64,000 nt of DNA, taken from Klebsiella pneumoniae. Lineage in GTDB: Bacteria > Pseudomonadota > Gammaproteobacteria > Eutrophobiales > Eutrophobiaceae. Positions 1-9,900 of the stretch are shown in pieces. The notes beneath the pieces are model-generated. The model saw nothing but the letters and a program-made list of their open reading frames with translations, was not told where the DNA came from and searched no databases. The stretch's first letter is position 1. Each line of letters begins with the position of its first letter. The translations under genes were made by a program, and so were the position numbers. The stretch lies in NCBI GenBank assembly GCA_945878555.1, contig CAMDWI010000020.1:19814-83813 (forward strand), written 5' to 3'.

Positions 1-1
1 G

Positions 2-688
2 CAGGCACATTTCGATGCGCTGGCAAAGGCGATGAAACCGGCCGATCGACTGACTGTGTATCTGGTCGGCCATGGCAGTTATGACGGGTTCGAATACAAG
101 TTCAATATCCCCGGCCCGGACCTGACCGGCGACGACCTCGCGAACATGCTGGGTGCCCAACCGGCGAAGCAACAAATCATCGTCAACCTCGGCAGCTCCA
201 GCGGGGCGACCCAGACGCTGTTGAAGGCGGACAACCGCACCGTGGTCACGGCCACGCGTAATGGTGAGGAACGTCTGGCGACACGCTTCGGAACCTATTT
301 TGCAAATGCACTGGAAGACAGTGCGGCGGACATCAACAAGAACGAGGCGGTGTCCTTGCAAGAGGCGTTTGATTACGCCGGCCGCATGGTGAAGGACTAT
401 TTTGAAAGCCAGGGTCAGCTCGCGACCGAACATGCGGTCATGGAGGGCGGTCAGGCGGCACAACTGGTGCTTGCACGCATGAGTAAACGTCCGGCACAGG
501 GTGCTGACCCGGAACTGGTGCAGCTGGTACAACAGCGCGAACAGCTCGACATCAGCATCGAACAGTTGCAACTGCGCAAGGCCGAGATGGCTCCGGAGCA
601 GTATATGAATGAGTTGCAGCAGTTGATGATAGACCTGTCCGTCGTACAGGACCGGATCGACAGCAAGGAGGCCCCGGGTGCAGAGTAG
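2..688 (+). CDS. Caspase-fold (C13-like) protein, 5' partial, probable pseudo-enzyme
   Basis: The frame is open to the left edge, so the N-terminus is missing; an internal ATG lies at 32. Counting from that Met, a hydrophobic strand runs into VGHGS (12-16), the usual shape of the catalytic His motif of clan CD (caspase/legumain-like) peptidases. A second strand follows at IIVNLGSSSGA (49-59), where the catalytic Cys is expected. There is no Cys: a Gly (54) sits at the equivalent position, so I infer a non-catalytic or altered enzyme. The last ~60 residues are Gln/Glu/Leu-rich and probably coiled coil. The stop overlaps the next gene by 11 bp, so it is the first visible gene of a long operon (peptidase-MA, MoxR, DUF58, VWA, DUF4175-like). 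The family assignment rests on two motifs only. Confidence 0.6.
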   Translation, partial: QAHFDALAKAMKPADRLTVYLVGHGSYDGFEYKFNIPGPDLTGDDLANMLGAQPAKQQIIVNLGSSSGATQTLLKADNRTVVTATRNGEERLATRFGTYFANALEDSAADINKNEAVSLQEAFDYAGRMVKDYFESQGQLATEHAVMEGGQAAQLVLARMSKRPAQGADPELVQLVQQREQLDISIEQLQLRKAEMAPEQYMNELQQLMIDLSVVQDRIDSKEAPGAE

Positions 689-2993
689 TGCATCACTGAT
701 GGCCGTGCTCACCCCGGTTGTGCTGGGCTTGACCCTGTTGCTGGTGACGACAGCACATGCGCGCTCGATCCACTATGGCGCGATAGACAATACGGACTTG
801 CTTGCCTGCGACAAACTCGACTGGGGCGGAAAGATCGCGCAGGCAGACAGCTGTTATAAAACCCTGTTACAACAGAACACGGATCCGGCGATACAGGCCG
901 AGGCACGCTGGGCGCTGGGCGATATCAAGGGCGCGAACACGCTGTTCCAGTCTGCGGTCAAGCTGCGGCCGGACGATGCGAATGTCCGTCTGCGCTGGGG
1001 CGAGTTGTTTATGCAGACCTATCAGTATCAGGACGCGTTTGACTTGTACACCGAGGCCTTGCAGATCGAACCGGACAATGCGTTTGCGAATGTCGGTGCC
1101 TCACGTGCACTGGTCGAGCGCTTCGAGGCGGACGCTGTCAAATATCTCGAACCGGTGCTCGACAATCCCGCTGCCCCGGCCGGCGCCCGGTTGCAAGGCA
1201 CGATTATCCTGGCGCGACTGGCGATGGAGGCGTCTGACATGGACGGTGCGACCGCGCAGTTAAAACAGGCCGAACAGATCGCCACCGAGGCCGGTCTGCC
1301 GCTGCTGGAGGTCTATGCACTGTATGCCACGATGGATCTGTTGCTGAATAAAAAGGACAGCGCGTGGATCAAAAAGGCACAACAGATCAATCCTGTCTGG
1401 GGCGATCTGTATGCGATCCCCGGATATTTTTTCTGGATCAGTCGCCGTTATCGTGAGGCGATCGAGCTGTATGGCGAGGCGGTGCGCATCCAGCCGGATC
1501 ACTGGATAGCGCACATGGAACTCGGCATCAACCTGCTGCGCAATAACGAAGTGACGCGTGCACGCGAGCATCTGCAGATGGCCTATCAGGGCGACCCGTA
1601 CAACCCAAAGACGGTCAACACGCTGCGGCTGCTCGACACGTTTGTTGATTTCGATTTGCTCAACCGGCCCGAAAAACCGGCGGCCAGTATGTTCCCGAAG
1701 ATGACATTCCGCCTGCACAAGGACGAGAGCGGCGTGCTGGTATCCTATGCCGAGAAGCTGGCCGGGCAGGGTATCGACGAGTTTACCCGGCGTTACCGGT
1801 TCGAACCGAAAGAACCGGTTGTGATTGAGATCTATCCTAACCACGATGACTTTGTCGTGCGCACGATCGGCATGCCCGGCGTCGGCATACTCGGTGCGAC
1901 GTTTGGCTATCTGTTCGCGATGGACTCACCGACGGATCACCCCGAAAACGAATATCACTGGGGCACCACGTTGTGGCATGAGCTCGCTCATGTGTTCACG
2001 CTGGAGGTAACCGACCACATGATCCCGCGCTGGTTCAGCGAGGGCATATCGGTGTATGAGGAGTGGCGTTACGGGCCGATCAAGGGAGTGCGCATCCCGG
2101 TCAATGTGTATGAGGCGATGGTGCAGCAGAAATTCCTGCCGATTGCTGATCTCGACAGTGGCTTTATTCGCCCGACCTACGATGAACAGGTGATAGTGTC
2201 GTATATGCAGGCCGGGCTGGTCTGTGATTTCATTGATCAGAAATATGGCTTCAACAAGATCAACGATATGCTGGAGCAGTTCCGCCAGGGCAAGAATACG
2301 GCGACCGTGATTGAAAGTGTGTTCGGTATCGCGCCGACTGATTTTGATGCGCAGTTTAACAACTGGCTGCGTGAGCAACACGGTGAGGTGCTGCGCCAGC
2401 TGGAGCCGTGGAAGGAGCTGCAGAAGGAAAGTGTGCAGGCGTTTATGGAAGAGGACTGGGATAGTGTGATCGAACCGGCCGAGGCCGCGATTGCCCTGTT
2501 CCCCGAATACGTCGAGGCCGACAGCCCGTATGTGCAACTGGCGCAAGCGTATGCGGCCACCGATGCAGTCGACAAGGAACTGGAGACACTGCTGGCCTTC
2601 TGGCAGCGTGGCGGCTTTGTGCCGGAGGCCTTGTGGAAGCTGGCCAATATCCTCTACGGCAAGGACCGCAAGACCGAGGCAATTGAGGTACTCTACAGCA
2701 TCAACTGGGTCAACCCGTTCAATACCGAATTACATGCAACGCTGGGTGACTGGATGCTGGAGGCGGGTGATACCGAGCAGGCGCTGAACGAATACCAGGT
2801 GTTGCTGGCGATGAACCCGCATGATCTCGCCGATGCGCATTATCGCGTGGCCCGTGCGAATCATCTGCTGAAGCGAGATGAAGAGGCCCGCAAACATCTG
2901 TTGTCTGCACTGGAGATTGCGCCGCACTTCCGGCCTGCGCAGAAACTGTTACTTGAAACGACCCAACAACCCAAACAGCAAAAGCCACAATAA
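678..2993 (+). CDS. TPR-repeat protein with peptidase MA-like (HExxH) domain
   Basis: A 771-residue secreted or periplasmic protein with three parts: an N-terminal hydrophobic signal segment (about 8-28), a block of TPR-like helices (about 50-320) and a gluzincin peptidase domain, followed by more TPRs (about 600-765). The peptidase domain carries HELAH (434-438) and a downstream SEG (E455), the expected zinc-binding His, His and Glu with the catalytic Glu435. This arrangement fits the peptidase MA family; the substrate is unknown. The start is a GTG with a strong AGGAGG at 665-670, overlapping the preceding stop. Translational coupling and the operon context suggest it works with the MoxR/VWA proteins encoded downstream, probably on envelope proteins; that is inference. 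Confidence 0.85.
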   Translation: MQSSASLMAVLTPVVLGLTLLLVTTAHARSIHYGAIDNTDLLACDKLDWGGKIAQADSCYKTLLQQNTDPAIQAEARWALGDIKGANTLFQSAVKLRPDDANVRLRWGELFMQTYQYQDAFDLYTEALQIEPDNAFANVGASRALVERFEADAVKYLEPVLDNPAAPAGARLQGTIILARLAMEASDMDGATAQLKQAEQIATEAGLPLLEVYALYATMDLLLNKKDSAWIKKAQQINPVWGDLYAIPGYFFWISRRYREAIELYGEAVRIQPDHWIAHMELGINLLRNNEVTRAREHLQMAYQGDPYNPKTVNTLRLLDTFVDFDLLNRPEKPAASMFPKMTFRLHKDESGVLVSYAEKLAGQGIDEFTRRYRFEPKEPVVIEIYPNHDDFVVRTIGMPGVGILGATFGYLFAMDSPTDHPENEYHWGTTLWHELAHVFTLEVTDHMIPRWFSEGISVYEEWRYGPIKGVRIPVNVYEAMVQQKFLPIADLDSGFIRPTYDEQVIVSYMQAGLVCDFIDQKYGFNKINDMLEQFRQGKNTATVIESVFGIAPTDFDAQFNNWLREQHGEVLRQLEPWKELQKESVQAFMEEDWDSVIEPAEAAIALFPEYVEADSPYVQLAQAYAATDAVDKELETLLAFWQRGGFVPEALWKLANILYGKDRKTEAIEVLYSINWVNPFNTELHATLGDWMLEAGDTEQALNEYQVLLAMNPHDLADAHYRVARANHLLKRDEEARKHLLSALEIAPHFRPAQKLLLETTQQPKQQKPQ

Positions 2994-3012
2994 CAGGGAG
3001 GCAGTGAACCTC

Positions 3013-4038
3013 ATGTCAGAAACACAACTCGATGCAATGGATGCCAGTGCGGAAGGTGTACGTCCGCTGGTGGAGAACTTCCGGTCCGCCATGGGCCGCA
3101 TACGTACCGAAGTACGCAAGGTCATCGTCGGCCAGGACGAGGTGGTCGAACACCTGTTAATCACACTGCTGGTCGGCAGTCATTGTCTGATTACCGGTAT
3201 GCCCGGTACGGCAAAGACGATGCTGGTGCGCACACTGGCCAGTTCGCTCGGCCTGACCTACAAGCGTATCCAGTTCACACCGGATCTGATGCCAACCGAC
3301 GTGACCGGCACCGACATCATCGAGGACGACCCGACCACCGGCCACAAGACCTGGACGTTTGTGCCCGGTCCAGTGTTTACCAATGTGCTGCTCGCCGATG
3401 AGATCAACCGTACACCACCAAAGACCCAATCGGCGCTGCTGGAGGCGATGCAGGAACGCTCGGTCACCGTGCGTGGCAAGAACCATATCCTGCCCCCACC
3501 GTTCCTCGTGCTCGCCACCCAGAACCCGATCGAACTGGAAGGCACCTATCCGTTGCCCGAGGCGCAGCTGGATCGCTTCCTCTTTAATGTTGTGCTCGAT
3601 TATCTGAGTGCCGACGATGAACTGGCCGTAGTCAACCGCTACACCACCCGGGTCGATATGCCACAGGTCGATGTGTGTACGAATGCGGAGGAGATCCTCA
3701 AATACCAGTGGCTGGTACGCCAGGTGCCGGTCTCTGAATCCGTCAATCGCTATGCGGTCAATCTGGTCCGTGCCACACGACCAAAAGAAGAAGCCTCACC
3801 CGACATCGTCAAACGTTATGTGAATTTCGGCGCCAGCGTACGCGCAACCATGTTCCTGACACTGGCGGCAAAGGCGCATGCCTTGCTGCAAGGTCGTTAT
3901 CATGTGACCGAGGCAGACATTGCCGCGATAGCGAGGCCGGTGCTGCGTCACCGTGTGCTGACCAACTACCATGCCGAGTCCGACCGCGTGACGGTGGATG
4001 ACGTACTGCAAGGTGTGATCGACAGCGTTCGGGTCTGA
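3013..4038 (+). CDS. MoxR-family AAA+ ATPase
   Basis: A 341-residue cytoplasmic AAA+ ATPase of the MoxR group. Walker A is GMPGTAKT (62-69) and Walker B is VLLADEINR (125-133), followed by a sensor-type ATQNP segment and the C-terminal lid region. MoxR proteins act as chaperone-like ATPases that work with VWA-domain partners to assemble or activate protein complexes. Here two such partners (DUF58 and a BatA-like VWA protein) lie directly downstream. The ATG at 3013 is preferred because AGGGAGG lies about 11 bp upstream; the longer open frame starting at 2878 runs inside the previous gene and has no family-like sequence. A GTG at 3004 is a possible alternative. Confidence 0.9.
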   Translation: MSETQLDAMDASAEGVRPLVENFRSAMGRIRTEVRKVIVGQDEVVEHLLITLLVGSHCLITGMPGTAKTMLVRTLASSLGLTYKRIQFTPDLMPTDVTGTDIIEDDPTTGHKTWTFVPGPVFTNVLLADEINRTPPKTQSALLEAMQERSVTVRGKNHILPPPFLVLATQNPIELEGTYPLPEAQLDRFLFNVVLDYLSADDELAVVNRYTTRVDMPQVDVCTNAEEILKYQWLVRQVPVSESVNRYAVNLVRATRPKEEASPDIVKRYVNFGASVRATMFLTLAAKAHALLQGRYHVTEADIAAIARPVLRHRVLTNYHAESDRVTVDDVLQGVIDSVRV

Positions 4039-4046
4039 TAACAGAC

Positions 4047-4952
4047 ATGTCCAGCGTACCCTCACAACCGACCCGCCTGCTGAAACCAGAGGTGCTCGCC
4101 AGTCTGTCGACACTGGATCTGGTCGCGCGCGTGGTAGTTGAGGGTTTTCTGACCGGATTACATCGCTCACCCTCGTTTGGCTTCAGCCAGGAGTTTGCCG
4201 AGTACCGGGAATACTCCGAAGGCGACGACCTGCGCTTTATCGACTGGAATGTGTACGCACGTTCGGACCGCACCTATATCAAACGCTTCCTCGGCGAGAC
4301 GAACAGCCATCTGGTGATGTTGCTCGATGCGAGTGCGTCGATGGGCTACGGCACCGGCCAGGTGACGAAGCTGCAATACGGCCAGTATCTCGCCGCCTGT
4401 CTCGCGTATCTCGCCTCGCGCCAGCACGATGCGATAGGCTGCATCGTATTTGATGAAGAGGTGCGTGACTACCGTCCACCAACAACCCGCAGCGGCAACC
4501 TGATGGCGGTGTTACATACGATTGATCGCGCCACCGCCGCCCACGGCACCAATCTGGACAAACCGTTCCGCCAGTTCGCCGGGCTGACCAGTCATCGTGG
4601 CATGGTCGCGGTCATCTCGGATTTTTATTGTGATGCCGAACAGATGATCGCCAGCGTGCGTCCGCTCGCGTTTCGCGGACAGGACATCGTGTTGTTCCAC
4701 TTGCTCGATCCGGGCGAGATCAATCTGAAGTTTGATGAGGCCACCTTGCTCGAAGATGCGGAGACCGGTAACGCGGTCGAGGTGTCCGGGAAGTTTATCC
4801 GCGAGGGCTACAGCGCGCGCATGCAGCAACATATCGATGCGATCCGCAAGGCCGCCGCCGGCGTTGGTGCGGACCATGTGCTCGTCAATACCGACGAACC
4901 GCTGGATCAGGCGCTGCGTAATTACCTGATGTTCAGACAGAGGCGTAAATAA
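4047..4952 (+). CDS. DUF58 domain protein (VWA-like)
   Basis: A 301-residue protein with the DUF58 core, including REYSEGDD followed by an RFIDWNVYAR-type segment (about 54-72), and a VWA-like MIDAS sequence DASAS (94-98). No membrane segment is evident, so it is probably cytoplasmic or membrane-peripheral. DUF58 proteins are almost always encoded next to MoxR ATPases, as here, and are thought to be their metal-dependent binding partners. The gene begins 8 bp after the moxR-like stop and ends 2 bp before the next ATG, consistent with one transcript. Confidence 0.88.
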   Translation: MSSVPSQPTRLLKPEVLASLSTLDLVARVVVEGFLTGLHRSPSFGFSQEFAEYREYSEGDDLRFIDWNVYARSDRTYIKRFLGETNSHLVMLLDASASMGYGTGQVTKLQYGQYLAACLAYLASRQHDAIGCIVFDEEVRDYRPPTTRSGNLMAVLHTIDRATAAHGTNLDKPFRQFAGLTSHRGMVAVISDFYCDAEQMIASVRPLAFRGQDIVLFHLLDPGEINLKFDEATLLEDAETGNAVEVSGKFIREGYSARMQQHIDAIRKAAAGVGADHVLVNTDEPLDQALRNYLMFRQRRK

Positions 4953-4954
4953 CG

Positions 4955-6952
4955 ATGGCCCTGCTCGCACCGTTGTTCCTGCTCGGCGTACTCGCCATCG
5001 GCCTGCCGATCTGGCTGCACCGTTTACAGACCCAGAGCCCGGAGCGTCGCCGGTTCAGCTCAACCATGTTGCTCGAACAAAGCCGGCAACAGGTCCATCT
5101 GAAGAAGAAACTGCGTTATCTGTTATTGCTGGCCCTGCGCATTGCCTTGCTGACGTTGCTGGCACTGACGTTTGCCAAGCCGGTGTGGGAGCGCGAGACC
5201 GCGGTGACGATGGCGCCGGGTTCGATCCTGCACGTGATCGTGATCGACACCTCATACTCGATGCAATACGAGGGCTGGTTTGATCAGGCGCAACAACAGG
5301 CAAACCAGATCATCACCGCAATGGCCGACGGCGATGTGGCGCAGATTATCTCCGCCAGTAACAATGTCGAGGTGAAGACCGAGCCGTCTGCGCTGCGTGC
5401 CGATCTGGTCGCCACGATCGATGCGTTGCAGGCGGGCACCGGTCATCTCGATTTCGGCGCGATGATGTCCGGTGTGAACAATCTGATCCGCGACTACAAA
5501 CAGAACATCATTATTCATCTGATCAGTGATTTTCAGAGCAGCGGTCTGCCTTCGCGATTTGCAGACCTCGTGCCCGAATCACGCAGCAACCACCTGACCG
5601 AATTGCAGTTGTATCCGGTCAGCGGGGAGAGCATACGCAATCTGTATGTCGACACAATCACACGGACGCCGCACGGGCTCGATGTCGGTATACGGGGCAA
5701 TCATACCGAGCCTACCGACATTGAGGTGTCCCTGAATATCAATGGTGTGCAGAGTGGACAACAAACAGTCACAGTCGAGGCCGGTGGCCAGGCCAGTCTT
5801 ACCTTTACCGTCGACAAATATGAGGAAGGGGACAACCGTGTCGCGGCCGTGCTGCAACAGGACGACGGGCTGCTGGCGGACAACATACGGTATGCGGTCG
5901 TTGATAACACGCCACCGCGACCGGTGTTGTTATTAACGAACGATGTGCAGGCCTTGCCGGTGACTTACCTGCGCGCCGCGCTCGAGGCCGGGCAGCAGGG
6001 CTACCGCGTCGAGCCGGTCAACATCAATGAATTCGATGCCCGTATCCTGCAGCGCTATCCGTGGATCATCATTGATGATATCGGCATTATCAGCGGCGGC
6101 CTCTTGACCAGCCTGACGGAATATCTGCAAGGCGGTGGTGCGATCCTCGCCGCCTCCGGTGAACGGGCGATTGCGCAGGCAAGCTTGCCCTTGCTCAATT
6201 ATGCGGTCCGCCAGACCAACCTGACGGCCGCCGGGACGCAACCGAGTGCGGTCACCGGTGTCGATGCCAGCCATCCGGTGCTCGCGGCGACCAGCGGCTG
6301 GCGTGATGTGGCGGTGTCGCGTTATCTGGATCTGGTCACCGATGCCGAGGCGCATACGATGGTCAGCCTGGATAACGGTGCTCCGTTATTACTGGAGCGC
6401 CGCTTTAACCAGGGACGCCTGTTGTTGTTCACCAGCAGTCTGGACAATCGCTGGAACGACATCCCGATCCGCCCGGTGTTCGTCAACTTTCTCGCCGAGG
6501 CCGCACGTTACCTGTCCGGTCGCGACCAGTTAAAACGCAACCAGATTGCCGGTGATTATATGCAGTTGCTACGCTCCGGCTCAGCCGCCGGGCAGATGGT
6601 CGCCCCGGACGGGCGCACCGTATTGTCGCTGGCCGATACGCATCGCACCCAGCAGATCCGCATGGACCTGACCGGCTTTTATGAGATCTATACTGCTGAT
6701 TCTGAACAATTAATTGCGGTCAATGCGGATCTGCGCGAGTCGGATCTGGCCGTTATGCCGCCCGCCGATATCCAGCGCTGGAAGGACGCAGTCGAGGGCA
6801 GCACGGCGGCATCCGACGGTGCCGGGGAGATCAAGATTCAGCAGGAACCGGTACAGTTATGGCATATACTGCTCATATTGTTTGGAATCGTTGTACTGGT
6901 TGAATCACTGCTCGGCAATACCTACCTTGGTGCCGGGCGAGGGTCGGTGTAA
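4955..6952 (+). CDS. BatA-like membrane protein with VWA domain
   Basis: A 665-residue inner-membrane protein. The N-terminus resembles the aerotolerance-regulator (BatA) N-terminal domain, with hydrophobic segments at about 4-22 and 54-74. A VWA domain follows with MIDAS residues DTSYS (98-102). A long extracytoplasmic part and a C-terminal transmembrane helix (about 634-655) complete it. In BatA-type systems the VWA protein is the membrane-bound partner of a MoxR ATPase. The TAATG junction (6950-6954) couples its translation to the following giant gene. Confidence 0.82.
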   Translation: MALLAPLFLLGVLAIGLPIWLHRLQTQSPERRRFSSTMLLEQSRQQVHLKKKLRYLLLLALRIALLTLLALTFAKPVWERETAVTMAPGSILHVIVIDTSYSMQYEGWFDQAQQQANQIITAMADGDVAQIISASNNVEVKTEPSALRADLVATIDALQAGTGHLDFGAMMSGVNNLIRDYKQNIIIHLISDFQSSGLPSRFADLVPESRSNHLTELQLYPVSGESIRNLYVDTITRTPHGLDVGIRGNHTEPTDIEVSLNINGVQSGQQTVTVEAGGQASLTFTVDKYEEGDNRVAAVLQQDDGLLADNIRYAVVDNTPPRPVLLLTNDVQALPVTYLRAALEAGQQGYRVEPVNINEFDARILQRYPWIIIDDIGIISGGLLTSLTEYLQGGGAILAASGERAIAQASLPLLNYAVRQTNLTAAGTQPSAVTGVDASHPVLAATSGWRDVAVSRYLDLVTDAEAHTMVSLDNGAPLLLERRFNQGRLLLFTSSLDNRWNDIPIRPVFVNFLAEAARYLSGRDQLKRNQIAGDYMQLLRSGSAAGQMVAPDGRTVLSLADTHRTQQIRMDLTGFYEIYTADSEQLIAVNADLRESDLAVMPPADIQRWKDAVEGSTAASDGAGEIKIQQEPVQLWHILLILFGIVVLVESLLGNTYLGAGRGSV

Positions 6953-9900
6953 TGGCTACAATATCGCAACAACTGGATCAGTACCTGCAATCGTTCCGTC
7001 TGCGATTGCGCAAGCTCCGTCTGTTAAAGGGCGCCGCTGTGCTGCTGGCCGCCCTGCTGCTGGTCTCGGTGGTGACGGCATGGTGGTCGATCCGTTCTGG
7101 ATTTGCCACCGATGTCGTTGTTACCTCGCGTCTGCTGTTACTCGCCGTTGTTGGCCTGATTGCCTACTATCTTATCTACCGTCCGCTGCAACAGCTGGAT
7201 CAGAAACTCGCCCGCCAGATTGAACAACGTACCCCGGCGCTCGGCGGTCGCGTCGAGACGTATGCCGGTATGAATGATCCGGCCAATCCGTTCCGCGAAC
7301 TACTGGCCGAAGATGCCTTGCAGCTCGCGCGGCAATACCCGCCGGAACGACAGATAGACAAGAAAGAATTGATGATACCCGGCGCCGGTGCGGCCCTCGC
7401 CGGTGTGATCCTGCTGTGGCTGGTGATAGCAGGTCCTGGCCTGTTTGATTATGCAATCCGTCATCTGTGGGCCGGTTGGGCGATACCCGGCCTGTTACCG
7501 CCGCAGACGATCAGTGTCGATCCGGGCGACGAGGCAGTGCGACGCGGCGGTAACGTGAAGTTACTGGCCACGATGCAGGGCTTTGAGCCGACCACCGCGA
7601 CCGTATATGTGCGCAGTGGTGATCAGGACTGGCAGGAAGTCGAGATGATCCAGACCGAGCGCGGTTATGAATTCACCTTCTTCTCCCTGCGCGACCCGGT
7701 TGATTATTACGTCGCCGCCGCCGGTATCCGCAGCCCCGAATACGAGATCCAGGTTATCGACCTGCCCGAACTCGAAAACCTGAAACTGACCTACCACTAT
7801 CCCGAGTGGACCAAAAAGGAACCGCAGGTGTTTGAACCCGGCGGCGATATCCGCACGATCATCGGCACCGGGATTGAACTCGAGGTCCGCACGAACGCAC
7901 CGTTACCGTCCGGCGTCATTGTATTGAACGGTGAATCGCAGTCGCTGGACATCACAGAACAGACCGGCACCGGCCGGTTTGAGGTCAGCGAGGACGGACA
8001 ATATTATGTCGCCGCCCGCGTCGGCAGCGAACTGGTGCGGCTGACCGATGATTATTTCATCAAGATCCTGGAAGACGGCAAGCCGGAGATCAAACTGGTC
8101 CGACCGGGTCGCGACTGGAATGCGAGCAGTATTGAGGAAGTGACCGTGCAGGTCGAGGCGAGCGATGATTATGCGCTGGAATCCTTGCAACTCCGTTATG
8201 CCGTCAATGGCGGCGACTGGCAGTCGGTACCGTTAAGCGCGGAAGGCTCGCAGGTGCAGCTTGATCATGTGTTCCTGCTCGAGCAGATGCAGGACGCCGA
8301 TGTGAACCTGCAGGCCGGTGACCTGATTACCTATTACGCCGAGGTAAAGGACAAGGAAAAGACGACCAGCACCGATATGTATTTTATCCAGGTGCAACCG
8401 TTTGACCGCCGTTACACCCAGTCACAGTCGGGCGGTGCGGCCGGGCAGCAGGGCTCCGAGCAGGCAGAGATATCCCAGCGACAGAAAGAGATCATTGTCT
8501 CCACCTGGAACCTGATCCGCGAAAAGGCCGAGGCCGGTGGCGAGGTGAAGGACACGACGAAGGACAACGCGGTGTTGTTGTCCGGTCTGCAAACTACACT
8601 GGCCGAACAGGCGCGCACACTGGCCGAGCGTACCCGCGCCAGGGAGCTGAACGCCGACCAGCAAATAGCCACCTTTGTCGAACATCTGGACAAGGCCGCC
8701 GAGGCAATGGCACCCGCCTCAGAGAAACTGGGCGAGCTCAGCCTGGAGGAGGCGATCAAGCCCGAACAGGAGGCCTTGCAGCATCTGCTCCGCGCCGAGG
8801 CCGTGTTTACCGATATGCAGGTCGCGATGCAGCAGCAGGGCGGCGGCGGAGGTGGCGGTGGTCGCGCTGGTCAGGATCTCGCCGAGATGTTTGAGCTGGA
8901 GATGGATCTTAAGAAGAACCAGTATGAAACCGGCAACTCCGCGACGCCGGAGGCCGAGGCCCAGCAGACCGATGACACGATGGACAAGCTGGAAGAGCTG
9001 GCCAAGCGCCAGCAACAGCTGGCCAATAATATGCGCAACCAGCAGGACCTGACCGAGGCACAACGCTGGCAGCAGGAGATGTTGCGGCGAGAGGCCGAGC
9101 AGTTGCGTGAACAACTGGACCGCCAGCAACAGGCCGGTCAGCAAGGGCAACAAGGCCAGCAGGGACAACAGGGCCAGCAAGGGCAGCAGGGTGAACAAGG
9201 ACAACAGGGCGAGCAGAGCGAACAGACCGCCTCGAATGATCCCTCATCCAACCCGTCCCAGGGCGGCCAGAGCGGCAGCGGTGCCGGCCAGTCCGAGACC
9301 AGCCGACGCCTGGAAAGCGCGATCCGCGCGATGGATGAAATGACCGAGGCGATGCGTGACCCCGCCCAGCGCGAACAACTGGAGCGCGCCGCCGAAGAGG
9401 CCGGTAGGCAACTTGAAGGTGCGCGAGAGCAGATAGCTGAGGACCAGAAGCAGTCACTGCAACAGTCGTTTGCCGACATGTCCGACCGCGCGGATCGCAT
9501 GTATGAAAACCAGATAGGTATGGAACGCGAGCTACAGGATGCCGTACGTCGCGCACTCGCCACCCGCGACCAGACCGGCGAGGTCACCAGCGGTCTGACC
9601 AAGGATCAGGAAGAACGTCTGGCGACCGAAAAACGCGAGATGACCTCCGACTTGCAACAGCTGCAACGCGACATCCAGAAATCCGCCGGACAATTCCGCG
9701 AGCAGACACCCGAGGCAGTCGACCAGTTGAACCAGGCGCGTGATGTGATCAGCCAGTCACAACTGGAAGAGCGCCTGAACGTGGCCGCCGAATATATCTC
9801 CTACGGTGCCGCCCCGTATATCGCCGGTAGCGAGAGCGCAGTCACGAATGCACTGAACGAGATCGGCGAACGCCTGCGCCAGGCCGAGTCCGATGCGATG

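Noticed and set aside
1260..1844. Reverse-strand 194-codon frame inside the TPR/peptidase gene
   Set aside because: Entirely inside a gene with a clear signal peptide, HELAH and TPRs; no start signal of its own.
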